Assembly (NCBI RefSeq): GCF_002776525.5
Contig: NC_045436.1
Location: forward strand, 48,169,365 to 48,233,364
From: Piliocolobus tephrosceles
Lineage: Eukaryota; Chordata; Mammalia; Primates; Cercopithecidae
Length of the DNA: 64,000 nt
Direction: 5' to 3'
The notes under the pieces are model-generated. The model saw only the letters and a list, made by a program, of their open reading frames with translations, did not search any database and was not told where the DNA came from. Of this stretch, positions 1 to 10,519 are shown in pieces. The position numbers and the translations under genes are program-made. Each line of letters begins with the position of its first letter. Within the stretch, counting starts at the first letter, position 1.

Positions 1-430
1 TAAGGACTTTCCAAAACTTAGCCCCTCAGGATGATTTGCCTTGGCCTCATGACACATAAATAAGCCATCTTGAGGGATAAGAATTTATCGGATTTTAAAA
101 ATCTGTCTTTATTAAGAGAAATCATGTTAAAGAAAAATATCCCAGCCTCCATAAATAATTATATTTCTGAGTTTTAATCTGCACAGTTGAGAATTCTACT
201 TCACTATACAGCAAAGCATCTCATAACCAGGTTGTTTTTAAGACATGATTGAAAATTGTATATCCATTATTAAACTTCAACCCAGTTTTAAAATTTCTTT
301 TTACAATGTTGTATTTCATTTATTTATACATTCATTCATGCACAAATACATCTTCAATAACTGCAGTATAAGTCACTGTTACTATTATCAGTAATAAAGA
401 AGATGTCAGTATAATGAATAAGATAAGTCA
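1..430. other. AT-rich sequence, nothing recognised
   Basis: I see no repeat family, exon or RNA gene here. The sequence is AT-rich and unique-looking; an L2 remnant begins at about position 440. Confidence 0.5.
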
Positions 431-957
431 ATACTTAATAAAGTATGGTGAATGCTGTGTTATGTGTAGGCATGTGGGTATTGGGAAGCATGTGAAAATA
501 ACTTGTATCCCAGAAGAGGTGGGTCAAGGAAAGCTTCTCAGAAGAGCTATTGATTTGAGTTTTATAAGACGAAAAAGATTTCCCCAGTTGAAGAAGCTGG
601 AGCAGGCCATTCAGAGCTGATAGAGAAATGCATGTAAAAGACACTGAAGTTTATGAAACCAGGACTTCAGGAAAACTATTTATACATGGTTTGGCAAAGC
701 AAGAGCATCATATGAATTGGGGAACAGCAAGAAATGTAGCAGGACCGATAGGCAAACACAAGATCGAGGTATGAAAAATACTTGAATTTTATCCTGAAGG
801 TCATAGGAGGCACTGAAAAAACATAAGCAGAAGGATGATCTAATCAGATTTATACTACAGGAAGATGTCTCAGGTGTTAGTGAACAAAAAGGGTAAGCTT
901 GGCAGCCTAGACACTGTATTTGCAGTGTTTCAACTGAGAAATTGTTAAAGTCTAAAG

Positions 958-1248
958 GGCCGGGCGCGGTGGCTCACGCCTGTAATCCCAGCACTTTGGG
1001 AGGCCGAGGTGGGTGGATCACAAGGTCAGGAGATCGAGACCACGGTGAAACCCCGTCTCTACTAAAAATACAAAAAATTAGCCGGGTGCGGTGGCGGGCG
1101 CCTGTAGTCCCAGCTACTGGGGAGGCTGAGGCAGGAGAATGGCGTAAACCCGGGAGGCGGAGCTTGCAGTGAGCTGAGATGGCGCCACTGCACTCCAGCC
1201 TGGGTGACAGAGCGAGACTCTGTCTCAAAAAAAAATAAAATAAAATAA
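958..1248 (+). mobile_element. AluY SINE
   Basis: It starts GGCCGGGCGCGG, has both monomers and the middle A-rich linker, and ends in an AAAATAAAATAAAATAAA tail. The left monomer lacks about 13 bases of the usual CATCCTGGCTAACA segment (GAGACCACGGTG). It carries GCGTAAACCC, a variant common in Old World monkey AluY copies. It lies inside the L2 remnant, so it is younger than that element. Confidence 0.95.
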
Positions 1249-2055
1249 AGGAAGACAATGGCAGTGAGAATGGAGATGAAGAGCTGGATATCGAACTTAT
1301 TTAAGGTGTATAACTAACAGGACTCAGCACTTGGTTGTATATGACTAAAGATGAGGTATAAAGAAAGCTTGAGGAATGATTCAGAGATGATTTTTAGATT
1401 TCTGAATTGAGTACCGGGCTGACGGTGGTTCTTTTTACAGAGTAAATATATGGGTTTGGTGGAAAACATAATGATTCAATTTTGTATGTATTGAGTTTGT
1501 ATTCCAGTGCAGCACTCAAACAGAAGCATCCAAGAGGTATCTGGATATACAGAAGCAAATATTTGGACATAAGAAAGCATAAGAGAGAAAACTAGAAAGG
1601 AAAGATAAATTATATTTGAATATGTTAATGTCAATATAATATTTTGAAATATTATGTAAGCTACAATTAATATAGTTTTAATAAAATATATTGTTAATAT
1701 AATAATATTATAGTATTAATATAATAACTTACCCAGTGGTAGCAATCTAAGTTGGTAGGAAGCCTTCAAGCAGAAATTGCAGAATGAGGGAAGAAGGTGA
1801 CTAAATAGACAAAACCATGGAAAACAGAGCAATATATAAAGAATGGGTAGGAAAGGAGAGCTCATGAGGCTGACTTAGTAATACCTATGAGACATGGAAT
1901 TCTGGAAGCTAAAGAAAAAATTTTAAGGAGGAAAAAGACATGAACTGTGTCAAACATTGCAAAATCAAAAGAATAAAGATTGAGAAAGTTTCCATTTAAA
2001 TTTAGCAACTATGAAGTCATTTCCAAGAGCAGGTTTAATGGAATATTGAGAAAAG

Positions 2056-2282
2056 AAGCCAATATTGGACAATGGCGGGAAACATCACATATCAGGACCT
2101 GTCGTGGGGTTGGGGGAGGGGGGAGGGATAAGGTTAGGAAAAATACCTACTGTAAATGACGAGTTAATGGGCGCAGCACACCAACATGGCACATGTATAC
2201 ATATGTAACAAACCTGTACATTGTGCACATGTACCCTAGAACTTAAAGCATAATTTTAAAAAAAAGAAAAAAAAAGCCAATA
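2056..2282 (+). mobile_element. 5'-truncated primate L1 tail with 9-bp target repeats
   Basis: About 210 bases of L1P 3' UTR (G-rich GGGGGAGGGGGGAGGG, then the ACATGGCACATGTATACATA block and an A-rich tail) sit between direct copies of AAGCCAATA at 2056-2064 and 2274-2282. The body is 2065-2273. The insertion splits the L2 remnant. Truncation within the last 250 bases is typical of L1 reverse transcription from the 3' end. Confidence 0.88.
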
Positions 2283-2760
2283 AATAAAGATGCAAAAGTA
2301 ATATAAAAAAATGGAGACGCAGAGGTCAGACTACCCTTTTTAAAACTGCGAAGATAAAGAAATAGATATAGTTGTAGTCAGAAGGTGTTGAAAGGTCAGG
2401 CATTTGTTTTTAAGGTAGGAGAGACTAAATATGTTTATAGGCTAAAAAACATCAGTGACATAAAGAGAGAATCTCAGGAGAGGCGGTAACTGACGAAGCA
2501 GATCTCTGAGAAGGTTGGAGACAGGAGGCATAGGTAAATACCAGAATAGAGGTGTAGGACTATTTCCTCATTCAAAAGGTAGGTTGAAGGTGGGAGAGGA
2601 AAGAAATTTTTAAAACGGGAGAGATGAGTTTCCCTAACCATCTCTGTTTGTGTGTGTGCGTGAACTGGGAGACAAAGCCAATGGTTGACAAGGAAAAAGG
2701 AGTTGAGGGCCTTAGTGTGAGGGAGAAAGAGCTGACAAGATCACAGGGGAAATGGGAATA

Positions 2761-4920
2761 GAAATAAATGCACAGAATAATTACCCAGCAACCTTAAAGA
2801 CTAACCTGTGATTAGAGAATTTGTAGTTGCATTAACTCATTTGTTTTTGTTTCTTTGTTTGTTTTTACTCCAGTGATGCTCAGCAGCCTAGAAGAAACTG
2901 CAAATAAGGTAAGGTACAAATGCTTTGGGTACAAAGGTTTTCTTGGTATGTGCAACAAAAGAACAAGGGGACAATTGATTAAAGTATTAGTGAAACATTT
3001 CCATCAATACATTCATTTTCCACAAATTTCCCCAAGTTGTATGTTTCTTGAAATATTAACACCAAAATATTACCAGCTCCCTTTCTCAGCATGCCTGAAA
3101 TGCCTGACAAACTTTCTAACCACAGAGCTATATTCGAGAATTTCATAATTAGCCCAAACGTATGATTTAACATTAACTCAGCACTGATACAGCACAGCAA
3201 GCAAGCTCCCTTCTCCATTTTCATATGAAAATGTATAGACAATTTATTCAGAGACTTCATGTGGTCTGTGAGTCTTGACGATGATAGCCATCCATGGCCA
3301 CTGAGAGGAGTTCACAAAAAAAGTGACAATTTGTTCTGGTTCCTTTACAGAAACATTAGACCAGAATGACTGAAGACTAGATTCCCAAGGCCACCCCTCA
3401 TGACAGAATAGCAGCAAATCAATGGATTGGAAGTCCTAGGGTCATCTAAGGACACCAGCTCAGACGTTAATGACCCTAGGCTCAGATATAAGCCACAGGA
3501 TTAATTGGTTCCAAGGCCTCTATCCTCGTTTGCCATATCTTCATGTGTCTTCAATCAAAAGAGACAGATGGTGACACCACATTCTAAAAAGGGCCTAACC
3601 ACTGAGGTATATAAATTATATTATTTCTTTTAAAATCCCTCACTTCCTGAATCACTTTTCACCGCTGTATTTGGTCTCTCCTTTATGGAGACATAGCAGC
3701 CTCCGTGGGTCTATTCTACTATTTGTTTCCTATCTCATAGCTGGCAGTAGCCCTCCTCAGGTACCTCGTAGTAGGCTCACATGACTGAGGACTACCCTAA
3801 TGTGCCACCTTCCTGCAGTCAACTAGATTGCTGAGCCCATCTTCTAAGCTTCAGTCACACCCATGACAAGTTTATCAACAAAAAGAAATCTGTATTTCTT
3901 GTGTCTGCTGCCAATTGTGTGTGTGTGAGGCTTTTTTGCTATAAGGATTTAGAAATCAGAGGATTTGGGTTTATATTCAATGCACAGTTGCACCTTTAAC
4001 AGAAAATTATGAGACACAAATTGTATTCATCTTAAGAGTCCTGTGTATCATTCCTTTCTTTTTACGCTCACTAGTGTTCATTTTCCCCCCAAATTATCAG
4101 AAGACGAAAAGTCTGCTGAGCTTGAATGCGTTTTTACTCTCTCTTGAACGCTTGATTTGTGTTTTTGGCTATACGTCCTGCCTCTGTGCCTACAGGCCTG
4201 AATACTAGGCTATTAAAAAAATACTAATCTACCTAAGATACTATAGAAACATAGGGAAAAGTCCTTTGTAATCCAACAAATCCTCAATGATCCAGATTGT
4301 TAAGAGGGAAAGACAACCAGAAATAGTGAGAAATCAGATTTTGAGAATTTTATTAAGAAATAAAATTGTATTGATTTTGAGAGTATGGAAACATTTATAA
4401 CTTATATAACTTATATAACATTATAACATTTATAACTTATATCCAGTATTTCTTTATTGCTGGAAAGTTTATTGAACTGAGCTATTTTTATCATTAGACA
4501 AATTATTTGATGCAAATATATTCTACTAAACTTTTGAAAATAGCTTTTTTCTTCAACATAGTTGAACTCTGCCCCTTCTAATGTAGTTACCACTATTAAT
4601 TTGCTTAAGAATTAAGACAATCTACAAAACCACCTGAGTTGCTTTTATCCAGCATTCCGGATATATACCCCCACCACCATCACTGCAATGGATTTGAAAG
4701 ACCTCTCCTCTTTCATATCACCTTCTGATTCCCACTCTGGTGCAGGTGTATCTGACTAGCGGAATGTGTATGTTAGACCACAATAGCAAGGGAGGCTGGG
4801 AGAACTAGTGTCAGATATTTCTAACTTCAGTTGTGAGGGGCTGACCCTGTAACATAAATTATATTTTCCAAACATGGAACTTTCACATGCTAGTCAAGAG
4901 GGTTGACAAGTGCCCTAAAT
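2761..4920. other. Unassigned sequence, no gene seen
   Basis: I recognise no repeat family. The longest frames (about 95 codons near 2855-3260 on both strands) overlap each other, lack homology I can recall and look like chance. A short AT-rich run of repeated AACTTATAT words lies at 4396-4442. Confidence 0.45.
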
Positions 4921-5015
4921 GATTGTTTTGAAGATTAGATTAGTTTTTGTATGCAAAGTGTCCCATGCAGTGCCTGGAACAACAAAACGTTAATTATCAG
5001 CTATCATAAAATTAT
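4920..5015 (+). repeat. MIR SINE fragment
   Basis: The stretch GAAGATTAGATTAG..GCAAAGTG..CATGCAGTGCCTGGAACA..TTAATTATCAGCTATCAT follows the 3' part of the MIR consensus (GGATTAAATGAG..GCCTGGCACA..TTAGCTATTAT). It is short and diverged. Confidence 0.6.
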
Positions 5016-5092
5016 ACGCACATATACACATGTATAGAATTAACATTAGAATATACATGAAGTATAAAATATAACACTATTGACATTTATTT

Positions 5093-5120
5093 ATGTGTGT
5101 ATATATATATATATATATAT
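5093..5120. repeat. (TA)n microsatellite
   Basis: About 11 uninterrupted TA units follow a GTGTGTA stretch. It is likely to vary in length between individuals. Confidence 0.9.
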
Positions 5121-5224
5121 CTGAGATTATAAATGTGCTCATTCAGTCATAAAAGTCATAGGCATTTTTTAATTGGCAAGAATTTGATGCAGATGCAGAT
5201 GAATGGGCATTTCAGGTGAAACTG

Positions 5225-5345
5225 AAGGTTGGAGCTAAATGGTAGTTTTTGATTTTTAATGTGTGCCAGGATCACCCAGATAGTTGATCTAAAATTCAGT
5301 TAAGTGAGGGGATTGGCTGTAAGCATCTGCATTTTGAATTTGCAC
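5225..5345. repeat. Possible MER5A-like hAT fragment
   Basis: The words GTGTGCCAGGATCACCCAG, AAAATTCAG and CATCTGCATTTT..GCACCCC recall the MER5A Charlie element (CATCACCTGG, AAATGCAG, TCTGTGTTTTAACAAGC). Match is weak and both ends are unclear. Confidence 0.3.
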
Positions 5346-5489
5346 CCCACATCATTTTTATGAATATTAAAGACCTTGAAAGTCACTGTTAGAAATCCTA
5401 AGACAAAACTAAATCTTCCCGTATCTATACATTTAAGGGAAACATCTTTGAAATCCTGTTTCTCTCGTCCCCTGAGAGGCATTAAGGTA

Positions 5490-6080
5490 CAGTAAGTCCT
5501 CACAATACATGGTTAATAGGTTCTTAGAAACTGTGACTTTAAGTGAAACCACATATGATGAAACCAATTTTACCATAGGTGTAAGCAAGAGTTAAGTTGC
5601 TATGGCATATTTGCAGTCACAAAAACATCAACCTGCTTCTAAATAAGAACTGAAATACTTCTAATATTAAACATTAAATTACATGTGAGCTTTACATACA
5701 TTTAGGAAAGATGAACAGAAACAAGATAATTATTTAGCCGATTATTTTAGTTCAGTGTCACAGGTGGCTGGAGTTCATCCCAGCAGCTCTGGGCACAAGG
5801 AAGGAACCCTGAAAAGGACACCATTCCATCAAGGGGCACTCTTACACACACACATGCACGCATGCACACACACACTTACTCAGATGAGACCGTTTAAATA
5901 TGCCAATTCACATAATGTGCACACTGGGATATGGGAAGAAATTGGCATACCCAAAGAAAACCTACACACACACGGGGAGAATGTGCACACTCCACCCACA
6001 AGGTGGCCTCAGCCAGGAATTTTTTTTTTTTCACATCAATGTTATAATGAAATGAGCAGAATGAGGCCAGTGTTAAAGCA
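5490..6080 (+). mobile_element. Tigger-type (TcMar) DNA transposon copy
   Basis: It begins after a TA with CAGTAAGTCCTCAC, then follows the Tigger pattern GGTTCTTAGAAACTGTGACTTTAAGTG. The middle holds the CACACA-rich block near 5845-5880 and a GGAGAATGTGCACACTCCAC segment. The right end near 6032-6060 keeps TCAATGTTATAATGAAA, the degraded inner part of the right inverted repeat; the terminal bases are lost. No transposase frame survives. Subfamily (Tigger3/4-like) is not certain. Confidence 0.72.
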
Positions 6081-6400
6081 GTGACTTCCAACAAATTTGG
6101 ATGGAAATGGCTCTAACAATAGAAACCAGTGCCAGGATCTAGAATTTACCTATTCCTGATTCTGGGAAGGTTACACTAGAGCACTTTCTCTATATTCAAC
6201 CTCTACAGCTACCTAAAGTTTAAACATCTCTTTCACCTGGTAACCCCAGGTGTATCGTTGGAGCATCTCTAGAGATAGAAAAGTGCTAGAGATGTCAGCA
6301 CAATCCTTGACAAAACCATGAAAAAAGCATGACAACTCAGCAACTTTATGTTTCCACATGAGAATTCTGGCCCTTAATTTGGGGCTATTGTTCTGTCCAC
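6081..6400. other. Unassigned sequence
   Basis: I see no repeat or gene. It lies between the Tigger copy and a short possible MITE fragment. Confidence 0.4.
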
Positions 6401-6404
6401 TTAC

Positions 6405-6440
6405 AATTGCCTATAGTATTCAGTACAGTAACATGCTATT
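6405..6440 (-). repeat. Short fragment of a Tigger MITE
   Basis: TTACAATTGCCTATAGTATTCAGTACAGTAACATGCT, in reverse orientation, is the same block that appears forward at 8043-8090 in the Tigger MITE. It was cut by the L1 insertion at 6457. Confidence 0.5.
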
Positions 6441-6926
6441 AAGAATATGTGATCAAGTATGTTTATTGCAGCACTATTCACAGTAGCAAAGACTTGGAAC
6501 CAACCCAAATGTCCTTCAATGACAGACTGGATTAAGAAAATGTGGCACATATACACCATGGAATATTATGCAGCCATAAAAAAGGATGAGTTCGTGTCCT
6601 TTGTAGGGACATGGATGAAGCCGGAAACCATCATTCTCAGCAAACTATTGCAAGAACAGAAAACCAAACACCGCATGTTCTCACTCATAGGTGGGAACTG
6701 AACAATGAGAACACTTAGACACAGGAAGGGGAACATCACACACTGGGGCCTGTCGTGGGGTGGGGGGAGGTGGGAGGGATAACATTAGGAGATATACCTA
6801 ATGTAAATGACGAGTTAATGGGTGCAGCACACCAACATGGCACATGTATACATATGTGACAAACCTGCATGTTGTGCACATGTACCCTAGAACTTAATGT
6901 ATAATAAAAAAAGAATATGTGATCAA
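6441..6926 (+). mobile_element. 5'-truncated L1PA-type element with 16-bp target repeats
   Basis: The body (6457-6910) holds the last part of ORF2, including the MEYYAAIKK motif near 6558-6584, and the whole 3' UTR with its G-rich tract (6758-6778) and ACATGGCACATGTATACATA block. Perfect 16-base direct repeats AAGAATATGTGATCAA lie at 6441-6456 and 6911-6926. The open frame at 6459-6701 is this ORF2 C-terminus. The near-clean sequence suggests a catarrhine-age insertion. Confidence 0.95.
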
Positions 6927-7011
6927 AAATATCATATATTCTTGATCTAGTATGTGATATGAGATCAAAGAAATATTCTTTGATGTCTAAGATATCAATT
7001 GATATACAGCA

Positions 7012-7070
7012 GGTCCTCAAATGATGTTGTTTCATAAAACATCATTTCTATTTAAGTATCTGTGCACTAG
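7012..7070 (-). repeat. Tigger terminal repeat fragment
   Basis: CAGCAGGTCCTCAAATGATG followed by TTGTTTCATAAAACATCATTTC matches a Tigger end read inward (CAGTAGGTCCTCGAATAACG). It contains a 10-bp hairpin AAATGATGTT/AACATCATTT. The rest of this copy was not recognised. Confidence 0.5.
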
Positions 7071-7439
7071 TTTGGTTCTGTGAACACAGAAGGAAGAAAG
7101 CCTAAGTGAATCGCCAAAAGCACAGCAATCATAGACTCAAGGCTGATGGGCAGCTGTTTCATACCAGTTTTGTTATTCCTGTTGTTAAATAACCACTACC
7201 TCCAAAACTCTGGCTAACTCCCTGCCACCTGGACTGCTCAGTTCTACTCCCAGACTTCTCTTCACTTCTTGATAATCCAGCAGATAAAAGATAACCCGTC
7301 ACCTAGGAGGGAGCTTCACAGACCCTTATATAGTGCTAATGCCTGTCTATGAATATAGGTCAACAATTATGCCATATCAACTTATAATATTCTATGCAGA
7401 CACATAAAATCATGTCTCCTGTGAATACAAACAGTGTTC
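7071..7439. other. Unassigned sequence
   Basis: No repeat, gene or structural signal recognised between the Tigger fragment and the antisense L1 piece. Confidence 0.4.
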
Positions 7440-7695
7440 TTTCTTCTTTCCTAATCTGTATGCATGCTATTCATATTTTTTTCTCTGATTGTATTATCTA
7501 GTGTCTCCAGTATGATGTTGAATAGGAGTGGTGACAGCAAAAATCCTTACCTTGTTCTTTAGAATGCCCTTTATCAGGTAGAGTTCATTTCCCATGTTTC
7601 TAGTTTACTGAAGGTTTTTATCATGCATGAATGTTCAATTTTGTCAAATACATCTTTGACATGTGTTGAGATGATCATATGGGTTTTTTTTTCTT
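7440..7695 (-). mobile_element. L1 ORF2 fragment, antisense
   Basis: On the + strand the words TCCAGTATGATGTTGAATAGGAGTGG, CTTTATCAGG.., TTTGTCAAATACATCTTTGAC and GAGATGATCATATGG follow the antisense of the L1 reverse-transcriptase segment just before the catalytic FADD box. Both ends are broken; the right end abuts the ERV-L LTR at 7701. Confidence 0.8.
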
Positions 7696-7859
7696 ATGAC
7701 TGTGTGGTGACTTTATAATGTGTCAACTTGGCCAGGCCAAACTCTGTTACTCAGAATACATTCTCTGTGTTTCCAGTTAAGAGTGGAACACAGAATACAT
7801 ATTTGCCTGGCCTCTGGGAGACAGAAGTAAGGCAGCCATATTATTTCTTTACTTGAAAG

Positions 7860-8777
7860 TTATAGTTCTGAGAAGCTATCTATACAATCACATTCACAAT
7901 GAGGACACATCCTGAGATATGCATTGTTAGGCAATTTTCATCATTGTGCCAACATCATAGGGTGTACTTACACAAACCTAGATGGGATAGCTACCACACA
8001 CCTAGGTTATATGGTACAGCCTATTGCTCCTAGGCTCCAAACATGCACCACATGTTACTGTACTGAATATTACAGGCAATTGTAGCACAATAGTAACTTT
8101 GTGTGCATCTAAACCTATCTAAACATAACAAAGGCACATGAAAATGTGGTGTTATAATCTTAGGGGACCGCCATCATATATGAGGTTCACCATTGTCCAA
8201 AACATTGTTAAGTGAATCATGACTATATACATGTCTATATAAAGACATCTAAGAGGCAATTTATTATAGGAATTGGCCCATGCAATTATGAAGCCCCCAA
8301 AGTCCCACAATCTGCCTTCTGAAAGCTGGAGAATCAGAAAACCCAGTGGTGTAATTTAGTTCAAGTCTAAAGGCCTAAGAACCTGGGAAGGAGGGGTTAG
8401 GGGTCCTGAAGCATGTTGGCTGGGGGCGTTGCTGGTGTAAGTCTGAGGGCCCAAGAACCAGCACCATCAGTGCCCAAGGATAGGAGAAGATGAATATACT
8501 GGCTCAAGTGGAGAGAGTGAATTCACCCTTCCTTTGCCTTTTCATTCTATTCAGGCAGGTCCTCAATGGATTGGATGATGCCCACCTGCACTGGAGAGGG
8601 TGAATCTGCTTCGTTCAGTGTTTAATTCAAATGCAAACCTCTTTACAGACACACCCAGAAAGAATGTTTTTTCCAGCTATCGGAGCATCCCTTAGTCCAT
8701 TCAAGTTGGGCTAAGCATCCCTTATCCCTGAGCATCCCTTAACCCATTCAAGTTGGCACACAAATTTAACCATCACA
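7860..8777 (-). mobile_element. MLT2-like LTR inserted antisense in the ERV-L LTR
   Basis: From 8226 on, the sequence reads as the reverse of the same LTR family (AATTGGCCCATGCAATTATG..CACACCCAGAAAGAATG..TTCAAGTTGGCACACAAATTTAACCATCACA). The 5-bp word GAAAG occurs just outside both ends (7855-7859 and 8778-8782), the target size expected for ERV-L. It is interrupted by a Tigger MITE at 7885-8225. Near the right end the phrase AGCATCCCTTA..CCATTCAAGTTGG is repeated. Confidence 0.7.
7885..8225 (+). mobile_element. Tigger-type MITE with TA target
   Basis: A 341-bp element with inverted ends (left CAATCACATTCAC, right GTGAATCATGACTA) flanked by TA on both sides (7883-7884 and 8226-8227). Internal words ACAAACCTAGATGG, CTATTGCTCCTAGGCT and TACTGTACTGAATA match a common primate Tigger MITE whose consensus I recall. 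It encodes nothing. It inserted in the TATATA stretch of the antisense LTR and so is younger than that LTR. Confidence 0.8.
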
Positions 8778-9212
8778 GAAAGTTAGAGTGGGTGTTTTTT
8801 TCATCACACATTCTGCTTATCTATGGGCTCCCTTCCTTGGCTTGGGACAGCAGCCAGCCCTAAAACTGCATGTATTTTTGCCTGAATTGTCCTTCAGCTT
8901 CTCTGACTGATGGCCTGGGTGTGTATTAAGCTCCATGTTGAAAGATGCCAGCTTCTTCTGCAGGATACCCATATCATCAGCTGAAGACAGCAATAAATGA
9001 TAAGGCTTCCAGATGATTCTCTTGAGGTACAGCTTCTTCTAGGTTCCAGCTTATTTTTGTTCTTCTCTGCTCTGACATTTTCTTGTTGTCTGCCCTGCAA
9101 ATTTCAAATTCCAGCATCAGACAAAAACCAAAGTTTTATGGAGACTGTTTAACTAGCTCCTAGCTCTACAGTTGTGAAAAGGCAAATATATAGGGGAAGA
9201 TATATCTATATC

Positions 9213-9242
9213 TGTATTAGATAGATAGATGATAAATAGATG

Positions 9243-9285
<43 letters not shown>
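9213..9285. repeat. (GATA)n microsatellite
   Basis: GATA units, 11 of them in an unbroken run from about 9243, inside the 3' part of the ERV-L LTR. Confidence 0.95.
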
Positions 9286-9323
9286 GAAACTGTTTCTTTG
9301 ATGTAACCCTGACCAACACAAAA

Positions 9324-9343
9324 TTCGGTGCCAGGAGTAGTGG
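9324..9343 (+). promoter_or_regulatory. ERV-L primer binding site remnant
   Basis: TTCGGTGCCAGGAGTAGTGG directly after the LTR end resembles the site complementary to the 3' end of tRNA-Leu used by ERV-L elements. It supports the LTR boundary and the + orientation. Confidence 0.65.
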
Positions 9344-10519
9344 TTCCAGAAAATCAGACTCTTAAAGATGAGTTATCTGAATTGGTTCATATTTTTTCTG
9401 GGCTTTTTGGAATTGGTTCTCCAATATGGTTATATTTAAAGTGCTAATGACACTTTTTCCATTGTGGAAAAGGACACCAGTAGTCCATGGCATGCAGGAG
9501 CAAAATATTTGCTAAAATTCTCTCCTGCAGATACCTGTAGTCAAATGCTTATGGAAGGGCAGATTCTAGATGACCAATTATTTGCTGCCATAGAACATGT
9601 TGAAAATAAGAAGAAACATGGAGTTCATTGGTTGATTCCAAATGACCTAAATAACTTGAGGAAAGAAAACGAGCTCAGGGCTTTAAGCTCCTAGTTCATA
9701 TAAAAGACCTGAAAGCATCTATGTCTGTCCTAAAATCCTATATCCCATAACCTATATCGTACCAGCTAACCCCACAGAAATCTTAGCCTGGGGTCAAGTT
9801 TTCCAAAAACCGAACTCAAAGTGTAGTTTTTGCATCACTAAATTCCAACAAAAATCAAACTTTTGGTGTTATATATTCTATTTGTTAAAGTTAGGGCATT
9901 AACGGGGAAGGAATGGGACACTAACAATTGGGATGGAAACAAATGGGCAAATTACAATGGAATTGCATGGTTTGAACCTTGAAACCTTAACTCGTGCTCA
10001 GACTTTTTTGCATTAAAAGTAGCCCTTACATTCCTGCCTAAGATAGTCTCTCCTATCTTAGACAGAAGATATAAAATAGTTTCTCCCACCTTAGGCAAGG
10101 ATGTAAGGGCTACTTTTAATGAAGAAAAAAAAAAGGCTTGCCTGAAGAAGTAATAGCCTCCCTTGAGGTAGCTGTCTTTCTCAGGACTACTGATCCTCCT
10201 TATAACCTATTCCCGTCACCTCTCTTGGCTTCCGGACCTAAAAATAGAATCATATCTCAGCAAGTTCCAAAGGATGAGATCCAAAGCATGACTCATATAG
10301 AAGTGCAATACACACCAAAAGACTGCATCATTTTGCCAATTTGTACTGATAAAAGCCTGAGGAATATGTATGGTAATATATCTTAAGAGTGTAGAATCAC
10401 AGTGGAAGAAATATAAAGATTGATGAGGTTGAATTGATTAACGTAAGTTCACTACACAAAGATTCCATATTCACTTACTTGGCCTGTGCAGAAGACAGAT
10501 GGGTCTTAGAGAATAACAG
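9344..10519 (+). pseudogene. ERV-L internal region before RT (gag/protease remnant)
   Basis: This 1.2 kb lies between the primer site and the reverse-transcriptase remnant. Short frames survive at 9464-9694 and 10138-10386 but most of gag is missing or unreadable: an intact ERV-L has a much longer span here. A strong fold-back hairpin lies at 10011-10121. Assignment rests mainly on position; individual domains cannot be named. Confidence 0.55.

Larger units (their letters stand above)
440..2760 (-). pseudogene. L2 (LINE2) remnant, antisense, split by AluY and L1
   Basis: The reverse strand keeps the order of the L2 reverse-transcriptase C-terminal half. Reverse translation near 1420-1500 gives LNTYKIE followed by PPNP and a TTVSPV stretch, parallel to the L2 LNMSKTEL..PPKP..GTTI region. 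The right part (2400-2760) and left part (440-900) also fit the neighbouring L2 segments in the same order. There are many stops and frameshifts. L2 is a CR1-clade LINE that died before the placental radiation, so decay is expected. It is interrupted by an AluY at 958-1248 and an L1 tail at 2065-2273. The family call rests on recalled consensus; exact ends are uncertain. Confidence 0.7.
7701..9320 (+). mobile_element. ERV-L 5' LTR (MLT2-like), split by nested insertions
   Basis: The LTR starts TGTGTGGTGACTTTATAATG with GTCAACTTGGCCAGGCC and ends AACCCTGACCAACACA at 9320, immediately before a tRNA-Leu-type primer site. Its own sequence is 7701-7859 plus 8778-9320; the middle is a later antisense LTR that carries a MITE. 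A GATA tract at 9213-9285 lies near its 3' end, where this LTR family normally has an AT-rich microsatellite. The MLT2 name is from memory of the family; the ERV-L class is better supported by the pol remnants downstream. Confidence 0.75.

Noticed and set aside
974..1258. 94-codon reverse frame with LSPRLECSGAISAHC
   Set aside because: This is the well-known reverse-strand Alu reading, seen again at the other Alus (39764, 41839, 59078).
9464..9694. 76-codon frame after the ERV-L LTR considered as an intact viral protein
   Set aside because: It is an isolated fragment of a decayed provirus with no neighbouring intact frame.
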